Below, piece after piece: positions 1 to 8,502 of a DNA stretch of 64,000 bases. The position numbers and the translations under genes are program-made. The notes below the pieces were generated by a model. That model did not search any database, was not told the origin of the DNA, and saw only the letters and a program-made list of their open reading frames with translations. Source of the stretch: Polyangiaceae bacterium (GTDB taxonomy: Bacteria; Myxococcota_A; Polyangia; Polyangiales; Polyangiaceae); contig JACKEA010000001.1 in NCBI GenBank assembly GCA_020633235.1, positions 1,984,001 to 2,048,000 on the forward strand. The letters run 5' to 3'. Every line of letters starts with the position of its first letter. Within the stretch, counting starts at the first letter, position 1.

Positions 1-312
1 GTTGGAGGTGATCGTCGCTGCTCGCGGGCGCCCGGCGATCAGCGCCAGCTCGCCGAAGTGATCTCCATGGCGCACCTCCCGCAGCTCGAGCCCTCCGCGG
101 CTGATGCGCGCCGTTCCGCCGAGCACGAAGTACATGGCACGATCGGTCTCGCCCTCGCGTACGATTTCCGCGCCCGGTGAAAGCTCGATGCGCTCCAGAT
201 AGGGCGCAAGGGTTTCGCGATCGCCTTCCGTCAGCTTGCCGAGGAGCGGATCTCCGGAGGCGGCGAGCTCGCCGGACTTCGGGGGGACGCTGCTGCGGCT
301 GACGAGGGCCAT
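1..312 (-). CDS. Cyclic nucleotide-binding domain protein (partial, C-terminus off the left edge)
   Basis: The gene reads leftward from an ATG at 312 and is cut by the window edge after 104 codons. The visible part is a Crp/cNMP-type beta-roll. It contains a phosphate-binding-cassette-like stretch FGELALIAGRPRAAT (residues 86-100), with the conserved Gly-Glu and a distal Arg. These features suggest a cyclic-nucleotide or related effector sensor. What follows (HTH, kinase or nothing) is outside the window, so it cannot be called a transcription factor. The start lies 52 bp from the divergent gene at 365, so the two may share a control region. Confidence 0.85.
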   Translation of the reverse strand, partial: MALVSRSSVPPKSGELAASGDPLLGKLTEGDRETLAPYLERIELSPGAEIVREGETDRAMYFVLGGTARISRGGLELREVRHGDHFGELALIAGRPRAATITSN

Positions 313-364
313 GTCCCACCATTTACTCCAGGCGCCGAGCGGCGTCGCTGGTTACGCTCAGCCC

Positions 365-1687
365 ATGAGCAGTGAGCGACGGCGCGTCCTCGTCCTCGGT
401 GCGGCGGGGCGGGACTTCCACGATTTCCAGTTGGTGTTTCGCGACGACCCCGGCGTGGAGGTGGTCGCCTTTACCGCGGCGCAGCTGCCGAACATCGCGG
501 GGCGCCGCTATCCCGCGGAGCTCGCCGGCAAGCTGTATCCCTCGGGGATCCCGATCTTGGAGGAGGCGGGCTGGGAAGAGCTGGTGCGCCGCGAGCGGGT
601 GGACGAGGTCGTGTTCGCCTACAGCGACGTGCCCCACGGAACCATCATGGACTACGCGGAGCGCGCGGTGGCGCTGGGGGCGGACTTTCGTCTGCTCGGG
701 ACGCGGCCGACCATGCTGCGCAGCGAAAAGCCGGTGGTCAGCGTGTGCGCCGTGCGCACGGGCGTGGGTAAGAGCCCGACGTCGCGCTACGTGGCTCGCA
801 CCCTGCGGGAGATGGGCAAACGCGTGGCGGTGGTGCGCCACCCGATGCCCTATGGCGATCTGGCGGCACAGGCCGTGCAGCGCTTCGCGACACTGGCGGA
901 CATGGCGGCGGCGGACTGCACCATCGAAGAGCGGGAAGAGTACGAACCGCACGTGGAAATGGGCGGCGTGGTGTTTGCCGGCGTGGACTACGAGCGCATC
1001 CTGCGCGCCGCGGAGGCCGAGGCCGACGTGGTGCTGTGGGACGGCGGCAACAACGACTTGCCCTTCTTCGTTCCGGATCTGGAGATCGTGCTGGTGGATC
1101 CGCACCGGCCGGGAGACGAGCTCGCGTACTACCCCGGGGAGGCGAACCTGCTCCGGGCGGATGTCGTCGTGCTCACCAAGCTCGACAGCGCGGATCCGGA
1201 CAAGGCGGACGCCGTGCGCCGGAGCGTGGCGCGCCTGAACCCGGGCGCCACGGTGGTGGAGAGCGAGATGCCCGCCGTGGTCGAAGGCGCCGAAAAGCTT
1301 CGCGGCGCCCGGGCCCTGGTGATCGAGGACGGCCCCACGCTCACCCATGGTGGCATGCGTTACGGCGCTGGAGTTCTCGCCGCCCGCGCTGCCGGCGTGA
1401 AAGAGCTCGTCGACCCACGGCCCCACGCCGTGGGCAGCCTGAAGGACACGTTCGCGCGCTACCCGCACCTCAGCGAGCTGCTGCCGGCCATGGGTTACGG
1501 AAAGGAGCAGGTGGACGAGCTGTCCGAGACCATCCGCGGCGCCAAGGCGGACGTGGTGGTCGTCGCCACGCCGGTGGATCTCGGCCGCATCCTCCGCATC
1601 GACGCGCCGGTCGTGCGCGTCCGCTACGACTACCGCGATCGCGGCACGCCGACCCTGGCGGACGTGATTCGCCGTCGGTTCGCCTGA
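365..1687 (+). CDS. Cyclic 2,3-diphosphoglycerate synthetase-like P-loop protein
   Basis: This 440-residue protein resembles the archaeal cyclic 2,3-diphosphoglycerate synthetase family and its bacterial relatives. It has an N-terminal Rossmann-like segment (VLVLGAAGRDFHDF, about residues 8-21). A P-loop CAVRTGVGKS lies near residues 128-137, WDGGNND near 225-231, and a GTPase-like TKLD near 271-274. The family couples a nucleotide-binding core to a phosphoester ligation, but the bacterial role is not established, so true cDPG synthesis is only inferred. I chose the ATG at 365 because the upstream in-frame extension overlaps the divergent cNMP gene and has no family similarity. No operon partner follows. 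Confidence 0.8.
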   Translation: MSSERRRVLVLGAAGRDFHDFQLVFRDDPGVEVVAFTAAQLPNIAGRRYPAELAGKLYPSGIPILEEAGWEELVRRERVDEVVFAYSDVPHGTIMDYAERAVALGADFRLLGTRPTMLRSEKPVVSVCAVRTGVGKSPTSRYVARTLREMGKRVAVVRHPMPYGDLAAQAVQRFATLADMAAADCTIEEREEYEPHVEMGGVVFAGVDYERILRAAEAEADVVLWDGGNNDLPFFVPDLEIVLVDPHRPGDELAYYPGEANLLRADVVVLTKLDSADPDKADAVRRSVARLNPGATVVESEMPAVVEGAEKLRGARALVIEDGPTLTHGGMRYGAGVLAARAAGVKELVDPRPHAVGSLKDTFARYPHLSELLPAMGYGKEQVDELSETIRGAKADVVVVATPVDLGRILRIDAPVVRVRYDYRDRGTPTLADVIRRRFA

Positions 1688-1770
1688 CGGGCACGACAAG
1701 ATTCGGCGTGCGGGGTTGCCCGAGGAGCCAAGGATGCTACAGCGTCTTTCAGAAGCATGGAACAGTGGCG

Positions 1771-1816
1771 GCGCGGGGTTGGGGTTCCCCGCGCGGGGTG
1801 TGGGGCGTAGCCCCAC
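1771..1816. repeat. Two adjacent perfect hairpins in the intergenic region
   Basis: An 8-bp perfect stem (GCGCGGGG at 1771-1778, CCCCGCGC at 1787-1794, 8-nt loop) is followed directly by a 7-bp perfect stem (GTGGGGC at 1800-1806, GCCCCAC at 1810-1816, loop GTA). They lie downstream of the cDPGS-like gene and upstream of the lipoprotein promoter. No T-run follows, so a standard intrinsic terminator is unlikely. A REP-like element or a transcript-end stabiliser is plausible. Confidence 0.6.
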
Positions 1817-1881
1817 CGAGAATACCGGCGAGGCCGGCGCCGGCTGCCTACCGTTCACCTGAGTCGCCAGGCGCCACCGTG

Positions 1882-1910
1882 TTACAAGTCAATGAAAGAT
1901 GCTGTAGCCT
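1882..1910 (+). promoter_or_regulatory. Predicted sigma70-type promoter of the vWA-like lipoprotein gene
   Basis: TTACAA (1882-1887), a 17-bp spacer and TAGCCT (1905-1910). The expected transcription start near 1917 is only about 9 nt before the ATG at 1926. The -35/N17/TAGNNT pattern recurs at several other gene starts in this window. Confidence 0.5.
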
Positions 1911-1925
1911 CGGCTCAGGTGAATC

Positions 1926-3176
1926 ATGCGTCATTGGGTGGGGTTCTTCGCGGTCGCGCTGTCCGTTCAAGGTTGCTCTTCGGACGGTGGTAATCCGTCC
2001 GGCGTTGCGGGAGCCGGTGGTGTCGCCGGCACGGCGGGCGCCGGGGGATCGGGCGGCACCGGCGGCACGGCCTCGGGCTGCTCGGGTCCAGACGACTGTC
2101 TGCCGCCCTCGTATTGCAGCCTGGCCAGTCACGTGTGTCTGGACGGAGACGGCTGCGTCGTGGATGCCGACTGCGCCAGCGGCAAGTGCGGCAAAGGTTC
2201 CGAAAGCTGTCTCGAGCCGGGCGCGTGCAAGAACCACGGAGATTGCGACCCCGGTCAGGCGTGCGACGTGAGCACGCAGCAGTGCGTGGTGGGCACGGCA
2301 TGCGGGTCGTCCGAGCTTGGCGTCACGCGCCTTTTTCCCAACGTGCTGCTGTTGCTCCAGCGTGGTGTCAGCATGGCCCAGGATCTCTCCGGCGAAAGCC
2401 GTTGGAACGCGGCACGCTTCGCGATCAGCACGGCGACCACCTTCTCCGACGACACCGCTCGGGTTGGGCTCGGGACGTACTCTGCGTGCGAGCCGGGCGG
2501 TTGCTCCGCGGGAAGCGTGGTGGTTCCCATTGCCGCCAGCAACGCTTCGGCCGTCAACGCGTTCCTGGCCAACACCGTGGACCAGGGCAGCGCGGACGGA
2601 AAGGGCAGCGCCCCAGGGGGGAAGACGCAGTACCTGTGTGACAGCGGCGCGCCGGAAGCGAGCCTGGGAAAGTCCCTCGAGGCGTTGGTCGGCGAAGCGT
2701 CCCTCGGCGATCCCACGCGGCGCAACGTGGTCGTGGTGTTGACCGACACGGGGGACGACGCTCAGTGCGTGTCCGGCTGCGACGCGGCTTGCGCGGCCGG
2801 CAAGCTCGCGGCCCAGTCCCCGCCCGTCCAAACCTACGTGCTCGGTCTCGGTGCAGACGCGGCCGTGCTGGATCCGATCGCGGCGGCCGGCGGCAGCGGG
2901 CAATCAAAGGTCGCGTCCGGCAAGGGAGAGCTGGAGACGGCGCTCACGGCGCTGATGCAATCGTTCTGCGATTTCCATGTCGACCAGGGGCCGCCGGACG
3001 ACGCAGAGCTCCGCGTCTACTTCGACGGCGTCGCGGTGCCGAAGGGAGAGCCCAACGGCTGGAGCTACGACGCGGTCACCAAGCGGCTGACGTTCCACGG
3101 GGGCAGCTGCCAGTCGGTGCCGTTCACGCAGGACATGGACGTGGTGTATGGGTGTTGGGGGCCGACCAGCGATTGA
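1926..3176 (+). CDS. Secreted Cys-rich lipoprotein with a degenerate vWA-like domain
   Basis: This 416-residue protein starts with a lipoprotein signal (hydrophobic FFAVALSV, then a Cys near residue 17). A Gly/Thr/Ala-rich linker follows, then a block of paired cysteines (about residues 50-125). The rest resembles the vWA-like proteins common in myxobacteria: LFPNVLLLLQRGVSMAQ, then VVVVLTDTGDD, then a Cys-containing C-terminus. The first MIDAS motif, normally DxSxS, reads QRGVS here, so the key Asp is missing and metal-dependent ligand binding is doubtful. It is probably anchored to a membrane on the outer side. It has no obvious operon partner. Function is unknown, perhaps adhesion or surface structure. 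Confidence 0.7.
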   Translation: MRHWVGFFAVALSVQGCSSDGGNPSGVAGAGGVAGTAGAGGSGGTGGTASGCSGPDDCLPPSYCSLASHVCLDGDGCVVDADCASGKCGKGSESCLEPGACKNHGDCDPGQACDVSTQQCVVGTACGSSELGVTRLFPNVLLLLQRGVSMAQDLSGESRWNAARFAISTATTFSDDTARVGLGTYSACEPGGCSAGSVVVPIAASNASAVNAFLANTVDQGSADGKGSAPGGKTQYLCDSGAPEASLGKSLEALVGEASLGDPTRRNVVVVLTDTGDDAQCVSGCDAACAAGKLAAQSPPVQTYVLGLGADAAVLDPIAAAGGSGQSKVASGKGELETALTALMQSFCDFHVDQGPPDDAELRVYFDGVAVPKGEPNGWSYDAVTKRLTFHGGSCQSVPFTQDMDVVYGCWGPTSD

Positions 3177-3179
3177 ACC

Positions 3180-3197
3180 GCGCCGGGCCAACAAACC
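3180..3197 (+). repeat. Copy of the dispersed GCGCCGRACCRACAAA element
   Basis: GCGCCGGGCCAACAAACC begins 3 nt after the stop codon of the lipoprotein gene. It matches the other copies at 9724, 29034, 42197, 42235 (inverted) and 59153, differing mainly at the GG/GA/AA dinucleotide. This is the most diverged copy. Confidence 0.5.
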
Positions 3198-3315
3198 CCT
3201 GAAAAGGCCGCCGACCTGCGTGCCTTTGCCGCATTCGCTAAGATGACGGCGGGAGGTCGGTCATGCGTTCGCTGCTTGTCGTCGTCTTCGCTCGGTTCGC
3301 CCCCTTCGTGACGTC

Positions 3316-4629
3316 ATGAGCGAGGCCCAGAGGCTGTATCAGGAGAGCCGCGATCTGTTCGTTCGCGGGCTGCACGCCGAAGCGCTGGCGACGGTGGAGC
3401 GCGCTCTCGCGCTGGAGCCGGCGCTGGAGAACGGCGACAACTTCGCGGGCTGGATTTGCATGAACGTTCCGTCGCGCTCCCGCGCGGATCTGGAGCGCGC
3501 CGTGGCTCACTTCGAGGCCGCGTTGGACAGGGATCCGGGAGACGGCACGCCGCTCGTGAACCTGGCGGACGCGCTCTTGGCGCTCGGTCGCGGGGACGAG
3601 GCCGCGCGGCGCGTGTCGGAGCACAAGTCCGCGCGGGCTCTGAACTGGCTCGGTTGGTACTACACCGAGCGCGATCTGCCGCGGGCCATCGAGCTCCTGG
3701 AACGTGCCGTTCGCACCGGGGGCTGGTGGGGGCCGGCGCACCTGAACTTGGCGCGGGCGTACGAGATGGCGGGGCGCGACGACGACGCCTACGAGCGCTA
3801 CGGCTCCGCGCTCATGTCCAAGGACTGCCAAGATCCGGCGCGCTGCCACGCGCGGCGCGCGGCGATCGAGGAGCGGCGAGGGCGAGTGCACCACGCGCTG
3901 TCGTCCATTCGCCGGGCGCGAACCCGTGAGCAGCGCGATCCGCGGGGTCGGGATCTCGGGTGGGCCGGGGAGGAATCCCGCTTCATCGAGATCTTGTCGG
4001 GGCGACGCGAGTACTTCCCGCACGTCGTGAGCGAGGCGCGCTGGATGGATCTGGAGATCCGCGCTCAGCGCGAGGGACTCGGCCTCGACCACGAGCACGG
4101 CGCGCCGTCGGCGCGGGAAGTCGGCGCCCTTCTGCGGCGAGCGCGGGAGGCGGACCAAAGCGGCGACACCCTCGACGCCATCGAGAGCGTGCTGGTCCAC
4201 CTGGAGCTCGCGCCGGAGCTTTCGAACCGCGCCTTCGAGCTGGATCTGCGAGTGCCGGTGCTGGAGCTGCTCGACGCCGCCTGGCTTCGCTTCCACTACT
4301 TCTTGTACCAGGACCTTTCGCGTCGCGAGATCCCGCCGGATCCCATCGAGACGGCGCTCCGCGAAGGGCGGGCGGACGACGCCGTGGCGCTCTTGCGGGC
4401 AAAGGACACGAACGCGTTGGTCGACGCCATCGGCCAATTCGAGCGGGCGGGGGAGCACGCCGCGATGATCGGAAAGAAGGCGGACGCCATCACGCTGCTT
4501 CAAGTTGCGTTGGACGGCTACACGGTGTTCGCGTCGTGGTCGACAAGCGGCGGGGAAGGCATGGCGCGAATGCTGGACGTCGATCGCATCAAGAAACGGC
4601 TTGCGGACATTCGACGCGACGCTGTGTAA
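3316..4629 (+). CDS. TPR-repeat protein
   Basis: This 437-residue protein has no signal peptide, so it is probably cytoplasmic. Helical-repeat (TPR/Sel1-like) segments run from residue 1 to about 200, for example AEALATVERALALEP and HLNLARAYEMAGRDDDAYERY. The second half is a helical region without a recognised domain. Such proteins usually scaffold protein complexes, and no partner can be named from the sequence. The stop codon abuts the ATG of the next gene at 4630, so the two are probably co-transcribed and translationally coupled. Confidence 0.7.
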   Translation: MSEAQRLYQESRDLFVRGLHAEALATVERALALEPALENGDNFAGWICMNVPSRSRADLERAVAHFEAALDRDPGDGTPLVNLADALLALGRGDEAARRVSEHKSARALNWLGWYYTERDLPRAIELLERAVRTGGWWGPAHLNLARAYEMAGRDDDAYERYGSALMSKDCQDPARCHARRAAIEERRGRVHHALSSIRRARTREQRDPRGRDLGWAGEESRFIEILSGRREYFPHVVSEARWMDLEIRAQREGLGLDHEHGAPSAREVGALLRRAREADQSGDTLDAIESVLVHLELAPELSNRAFELDLRVPVLELLDAAWLRFHYFLYQDLSRREIPPDPIETALREGRADDAVALLRAKDTNALVDAIGQFERAGEHAAMIGKKADAITLLQVALDGYTVFASWSTSGGEGMARMLDVDRIKKRLADIRRDAV

Positions 4630-5040
4630 ATGCTCTACGTCGTCGTGGTCGTCGGCGCCTTGCTGGGTAGCGTGCTGGTCTTCTGGGCCGTTGCGCCGCC
4701 GGTCGCGGTGTTGCTCGCCCCCGTGCGCTGGGTGCTCGAGAAGCGCGGCGTGACGTTCGACCCGGACGAGGACGACGATCCGAACACGCGACGAATGGCC
4801 GCCGCGATGCTCGGGCTGAGCACGGGGTTGGGCATCCTGGCGGCGATTTCCGGCGGCGGTCTGCTGCTGCTGGGACGGGTGCCTTGGGCGCCGGCCGCTG
4901 CGGCCGCGCTCGCGGGAGGGATCGTCGCCGCGCGCCTCGAGAAGCGCGGATTTCCTGGCATGTCCGTCGTGCCGCTGCTCGCCGCCAGCGGTGTGGTGGC
5001 CGCCCTCTGTGGGTGCTGCGCGGCGCTCGTCGCGAGCTGA
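4630..5040 (+). CDS. Small integral membrane protein
   Basis: This 136-residue protein has three or four hydrophobic segments: about residues 1-33, 59-82, a short Ala-rich one near 87-101, and 113-134. A charged loop with a DEDDDP cluster lies near residues 50-56. The start codon follows the TPR gene's stop codon without a gap. No family was recognised. The arrangement suggests the TPR protein and this membrane protein work together, which is inference from adjacency only. Confidence 0.65.
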   Translation: MLYVVVVVGALLGSVLVFWAVAPPVAVLLAPVRWVLEKRGVTFDPDEDDDPNTRRMAAAMLGLSTGLGILAAISGGGLLLLGRVPWAPAAAAALAGGIVAARLEKRGFPGMSVVPLLAASGVVAALCGCCAALVAS

Positions 5041-5148
5041 CACCGGCGGCGCACCTCGTCCCCCGCGACGTTTCGCGAGTCCTGGGGATGGGGGTGATCG
5101 CGCTCTTAAAGTAGTTGTTATAGCAAGTAAGTAACGCCGCGCGGTCTC

Positions 5149-5275
5149 GTGAGCAAGGAGACGAGCACGGCAAGGGTACGGGCAAGGGCACGGGCAAGGG
5201 GAAGGCGACGAGCACGAGCACGGAGAGAGCACGACCGCGGAAGAGCACGAGCACAGAGACGCCGCGTCGCGGACC
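5149..5275. repeat. Low-complexity GGCAAG / ACGAGC repeat tract
   Basis: A purine-rich simple-repeat tract fills most of the gap between the membrane-protein gene and the end of the convergent araC-type gene. The first half reiterates GGCAAGGGNAC (three degenerate copies) and the second half reiterates ACGAGC and AGAGCACG. It creates long open frames on both strands that I judge non-coding. Confidence 0.6.
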
Positions 5276-5286
5276 TCTGCGCACTC

Positions 5287-6105
5287 CTAGGCGCGCTTGC
5301 TGGCCGAAACCTGCGCGAAGTAGCGGCCTGGTGTGGTGCCGACCAGCTTGCGGAAATGCCGATTGAGTTGGCTCTGGTCGTAGAGGCCGACCTGCGCGGC
5401 GACCTCGGTGGGTCGCACGCCCGCATGCAACAATCGCTTCGCGTGCATCACGCGCAGCCGCGTCAGGTAGCTGTGCGGCGGTAGGCCGATCTGACGGCGA
5501 AAAGCGCGGCACAAGTGGTACTTGTCGAGCCCCGCGTAGGCGGCCAGGTCGTCCAGTGTGATGGCTTCGGCCATGCGCTCACGCAGGAGCTCGAGCGCCC
5601 GTCGCACGGGTCGTGTCTCTTGGCTACGCCAGCTGCCGACCGCGACGAGGGCCGCGATGGCCTCGGTGGTCAGAACCTCCAGCTCGAAGCGCTCTGCGCG
5701 GCGCTGAACGGCGTCGTGCAGCCTTTGAAACGGCGCGCCGAGTGGGTCGTCAGCGTCCAGTGTCGGCCGAAGCACCATCTTGCCGGCGAGCCGCTCGACG
5801 GTGTCCGTGGGGAAGCTGACGATCTGATAGACGATGGGCCCCTGGCGCGACACGTCCCGGTGGACGTCGCCCGGACCCTGAAGCTGCAGCCCGCCGGGCG
5901 CGCTGCGCCACACCCTACCGCGGCTCCACCACTCCGAGTGTCCGCTCTCGACCCGCGCTACCGCGTAGTGCTCCTTCATGCCAACATAGGGCACCGTGCT
6001 GACCAGACGCGTCGCGCGTAGGCCAGAAAACGCAAGCGGCAGCGGCTCGAACTGAGACAGCACCGCGCTCAGTCTACGCCGCACGGAGTGCCAGCGCTTG
6101 GGCAA
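5287..6105 (-). CDS. AraC-family transcriptional regulator
   Basis: This 272-residue protein has an N-terminal cupin-like sensing half (roughly residues 40-125) and a C-terminal AraC-type double helix-turn-helix (about residues 170-265). Visible HTH signatures include LDDLAAYAGLDKYHLCRAF and the family ending QSQLNRHFRKLVGTTPGRY. The effector is unknown. It is divergent from the SDR gene at 6173 with 67 bp between starts, so it may regulate that gene. An internal Met could serve as a later start. Confidence 0.85.
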   Translation of the reverse strand: MPKRWHSVRRRLSAVLSQFEPLPLAFSGLRATRLVSTVPYVGMKEHYAVARVESGHSEWWSRGRVWRSAPGGLQLQGPGDVHRDVSRQGPIVYQIVSFPTDTVERLAGKMVLRPTLDADDPLGAPFQRLHDAVQRRAERFELEVLTTEAIAALVAVGSWRSQETRPVRRALELLRERMAEAITLDDLAAYAGLDKYHLCRAFRRQIGLPPHSYLTRLRVMHAKRLLHAGVRPTEVAAQVGLYDQSQLNRHFRKLVGTTPGRYFAQVSASKRA

Positions 6106-6172
6106 TCTTGGCGATCACTTCTCGTCCAAGAACGCCCAAGCCGGGGTGCGCCGCTAGCCCTACTCATCCGCC

Positions 6173-6928
6173 ATGCAAACAAACAAGGTCGCCCTGGTGA
6201 GCGGGGCAAACAAGGGGATCGGGCATGAGATCGCACGGCAGCTCGCGGGGCGTGGCTTGATCGTGCTGCTCGGCTCGCGAGACTTGGGCCGCGGAGACGC
6301 TGCCGCTCGAGAGCTGGACGGCGACGTGCGGGCGATTCAGCTGGACGTGACCAGCACCGACTCGATTGCAGCGGCCGTGGCGCGAATCGATGCCGAGCTC
6401 GGACGCCTCGACGTATTGGTGAACAACGCCGGTATCGCTCGCTCCAACGCCGAAAGCGACGCCTCCCTCGAGAACATCCGGCGCCGCGGTCTGCCGAGCG
6501 CCGCGAGGCTCTCGGAGATCCGCGAGGTGTTCGAGGTCAACGTGTTCGGCGTCATCGCGCTCACGCAGGCGCTGCTGCCGCTCTTGCGGCGAGCGCCCGA
6601 GGGTCGAATCGTGAACGTGTCGAGCGGTCTGGGCTCGCTGACCCGCACCTCGGCGATGCCGGCCGAGCTACGCGGCATTGGGGGAGTCGCCTATGGCCCG
6701 TCCAAGAGCGCGTTGAACGCCGTGACGGTCGCGTTCGCGCAGGAGCTCGAGCACACGCCGATAAAGGTCAACGCTGCGTGTCCAGGGTTCACGGCGACGG
6801 ACCTCAACAATCACTCGGGACCGCGGAGCACCGTCGAAGCGGCACGTGAGCCGGTGCGGCTGGCCTTGTTGCCGGCGGATGGACCAACTGGAACCTTGTC
6901 GGACGACGAAGGTTTGCTCCCCTGGTAG
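6173..6928 (+). CDS. Short-chain dehydrogenase/reductase
   Basis: This classical SDR of 251 residues should bind NAD(P)H and reduce a carbonyl or oxidise an alcohol on an unknown substrate. The Rossmann motif SGANKGIG is at residues 10-17, NNAG at 84-87, the catalytic Ser near 151, and YGPSK gives Tyr174 and Lys178. An insertion of about 15-20 residues after NNAG resembles plant-type and carbonyl-reductase-like SDRs. Transcription is divergent from the AraC gene, which suggests local regulation. The C-terminus is complete. Confidence 0.88.
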   Translation: MQTNKVALVSGANKGIGHEIARQLAGRGLIVLLGSRDLGRGDAAARELDGDVRAIQLDVTSTDSIAAAVARIDAELGRLDVLVNNAGIARSNAESDASLENIRRRGLPSAARLSEIREVFEVNVFGVIALTQALLPLLRRAPEGRIVNVSSGLGSLTRTSAMPAELRGIGGVAYGPSKSALNAVTVAFAQELEHTPIKVNAACPGFTATDLNNHSGPRSTVEAAREPVRLALLPADGPTGTLSDDEGLLPW

Positions 6929-7021
6929 CCTCAAGCCCAAGGCGCCTCGATTGGGTTTAGCGGAAGCAAGCGCCGCGGATGGTCTGCACGCTCGAATGGC
7001 TCCACAGCCTCGGGCGGGCTG

Positions 7022-7405
7022 TCAGCGGCGTTTGAGCTCGGCGATCAGGCCGGCGTTGGCCGCCGGGAAATCCTCTGCGATGAGATCTTCCGGCGAGAGC
7101 CAGCTGACGTCGTCGACCTCGCGGGGCTCGCCGTCGCCGCTCTGCCATTCGGCGTCGATGGGGAGCAGTGTGACCGTGCGATCGGGGTACGAGAACTCGA
7201 CGGGCGGGCGCTGGCCGAGGGCGCGACACACGACGCCGGTTTCCTCGAGCACCTCGCGCTCTGCGGCCGCGGCGGCGGTCTCGCCGGGGCGGAGCTTGCC
7301 GCCCGGGAACTCGAGCTTGCCCGCGAGGTGTGCGCCGGCGCGCCGACGCGACACCAACAGACGGCCGTCGCGCCAGACCAAGGCGATGGCGACGCGCACG
7401 TTCAT
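7022..7405 (-). CDS. Nudix hydrolase (MutT-like)
   Basis: This 127-residue protein carries a Nudix box, GGKLRPGETAAAAAEREVLEETG (about residues 35-57, GX5EX7REUXEEXGU pattern). It probably hydrolyses oxidised purine nucleoside triphosphates such as 8-oxo-dGTP, or a related NDP-X substrate. Its ATG overlaps the mutY stop codon as ATGA, so the two are translationally coupled. That context favours a sanitising role, but the exact substrate cannot be read from sequence. Confidence 0.87.
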   Translation of the reverse strand: MNVRVAIALVWRDGRLLVSRRRAGAHLAGKLEFPGGKLRPGETAAAAAEREVLEETGVVCRALGQRPPVEFSYPDRTVTLLPIDAEWQSGDGEPREVDDVSWLSPEDLIAEDFPAANAGLIAELKRR

Positions 7406-8502
7406 GCGAGGGCTCTTGCGATGCGGGCGTGCGCGGCGGGGAGCGCCAGGGCAGACAGCTCCGCGAGGGTCTTCCAGGCGAGTGTTGCGTCTGTGGCGCG
7501 GGCATCCGTGCCGCGGCCGCGCGGCGTGCAATGAAAGGCTTCCAGGGTGATGCGGTAGCGCGTGACGCCGTGCTTCACCACCGTGAGGCGCTCGGCGACG
7601 TTCACGTCGTGGCCCGTCTGGGTGCGGGCGGCGCGGCGGGCGCCGGCTTCCGGAGGCTCGTCGCGGGAGAGCTCCACGTTCGGGAACTGCCACATGCCGG
7701 CCCAGCGCGACGCGGAGTCCGGCACCCGCACCAGGAGTAACCGTCCGCGCCGCTCGACCACAGCTGCGGCCATGTGCACCGCGGTGGTCTTGGGTCGCTT
7801 CTTCGACTCCGGCAATGCCTCCGTGAGGCCGAGGGCGAACGCCTGGCAGCGCCTTTGGAGCGGGCACTCGCAGCAGCGCGGCGCTTTGGGCGTGCACACC
7901 GTGGCGCCGAGCTCCATCAAGGCCTGGTTGAAGTCCGACGCCTGGCCTTCGGGCACCAGCGCCTCCGCGCGGGACCACAGCTCTTGATGCAGCGGCGCGC
8001 GAGCAGGATCGCCGCGGAGAGCATAGAGGCGGGTGAGCACGCGTTTCACGTTGCCGTCGACCACCGCCGCGCGAAGCCCGTGGGCGATGGATGCGATGGC
8101 GCCGGCGGTGTACGGCCCCACCCCGGGCAGGGCGAGAAGCTCCGTCAGATCTGCGGGGATTTTTCCGGCGTGGCGCTCGACCACGGCGCGGGCGCCGGAC
8201 AACAGCCCACGGGCGCGAGAGTAGTAGCCGAGGCCCTGCCAGGCGTGCAGCACGGCGTCCTCGTCCGCCTGCGCCAGCGCCTGGACGTTCGGAAAGCGGC
8301 GCAACCAGCGCTCGTAGTACGGGATCACCGTCGCCACCTGGGTTTGCTGCAGCATCACCTCGCTCACCCAGATGGCGTAGGGATCGCGCGTGCGGCGCCA
8401 GGGCAGGTCGCGCTTCACGCGGGCATACCAGCGGAGCAGCGGCTGACTCACGCGCCGCTGCTCAGCGGATGCGCTCGACGTTGTCTTCCCAGTTTTCGCC
8501 AT
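7402..8502 (-). CDS. mutY: Adenine DNA glycosylase MutY
   Basis: MutY removes adenine mispaired with 8-oxoguanine. The 366-residue reading contains the catalytic Glu in SEVMLQQTQ (Glu48), the HhH motif LPGVGPYTAGA (125-135) and the catalytic Asp in VDGNVKRV (Asp149). The 4Fe-4S ligands C203-x6-C210-x2-C213-x5-C219 and a C-terminal MutT-like recognition domain follow. The ATG at 8502 overlaps the upstream GFA gene by 41 nt. A GTG at 8451, 11 nt after that stop, would remove 17 non-conserved residues and may be the true start. It lies in an operon with MBL, GFA and Nudix genes. Confidence 0.95.
   Translation of the reverse strand: MAKTGKTTSSASAEQRRVSQPLLRWYARVKRDLPWRRTRDPYAIWVSEVMLQQTQVATVIPYYERWLRRFPNVQALAQADEDAVLHAWQGLGYYSRARGLLSGARAVVERHAGKIPADLTELLALPGVGPYTAGAIASIAHGLRAAVVDGNVKRVLTRLYALRGDPARAPLHQELWSRAEALVPEGQASDFNQALMELGATVCTPKAPRCCECPLQRRCQAFALGLTEALPESKKRPKTTAVHMAAAVVERRGRLLLVRVPDSASRWAGMWQFPNVELSRDEPPEAGARRAARTQTGHDVNVAERLTVVKHGVTRYRITLEAFHCTPRGRGTDARATDATLAWKTLAELSALALPAAHARIARALA

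Noticed and set aside
1688..1730. CACGACAAGATTCGGCGTG as a further copy of the dispersed element
   Set aside because: Only the CGCCGAA part matches in reverse orientation; the ACCAACAA part is missing.
3263..3319. An 18-codon frame (MRSLLVVVFARFAPFVTS) whose TGA overlaps the TPR gene's ATG
   Set aside because: It could be a leader peptide, but there is no strong ribosome-binding site or attenuator structure. Overlap alone is weak evidence.
5149..5290. A possible small gene or CRISPR-like array in the GGCAAG/ACGAGC tract
   Set aside because: Repeat units are too short and irregular, with no spacers, and the frame content is low-complexity.
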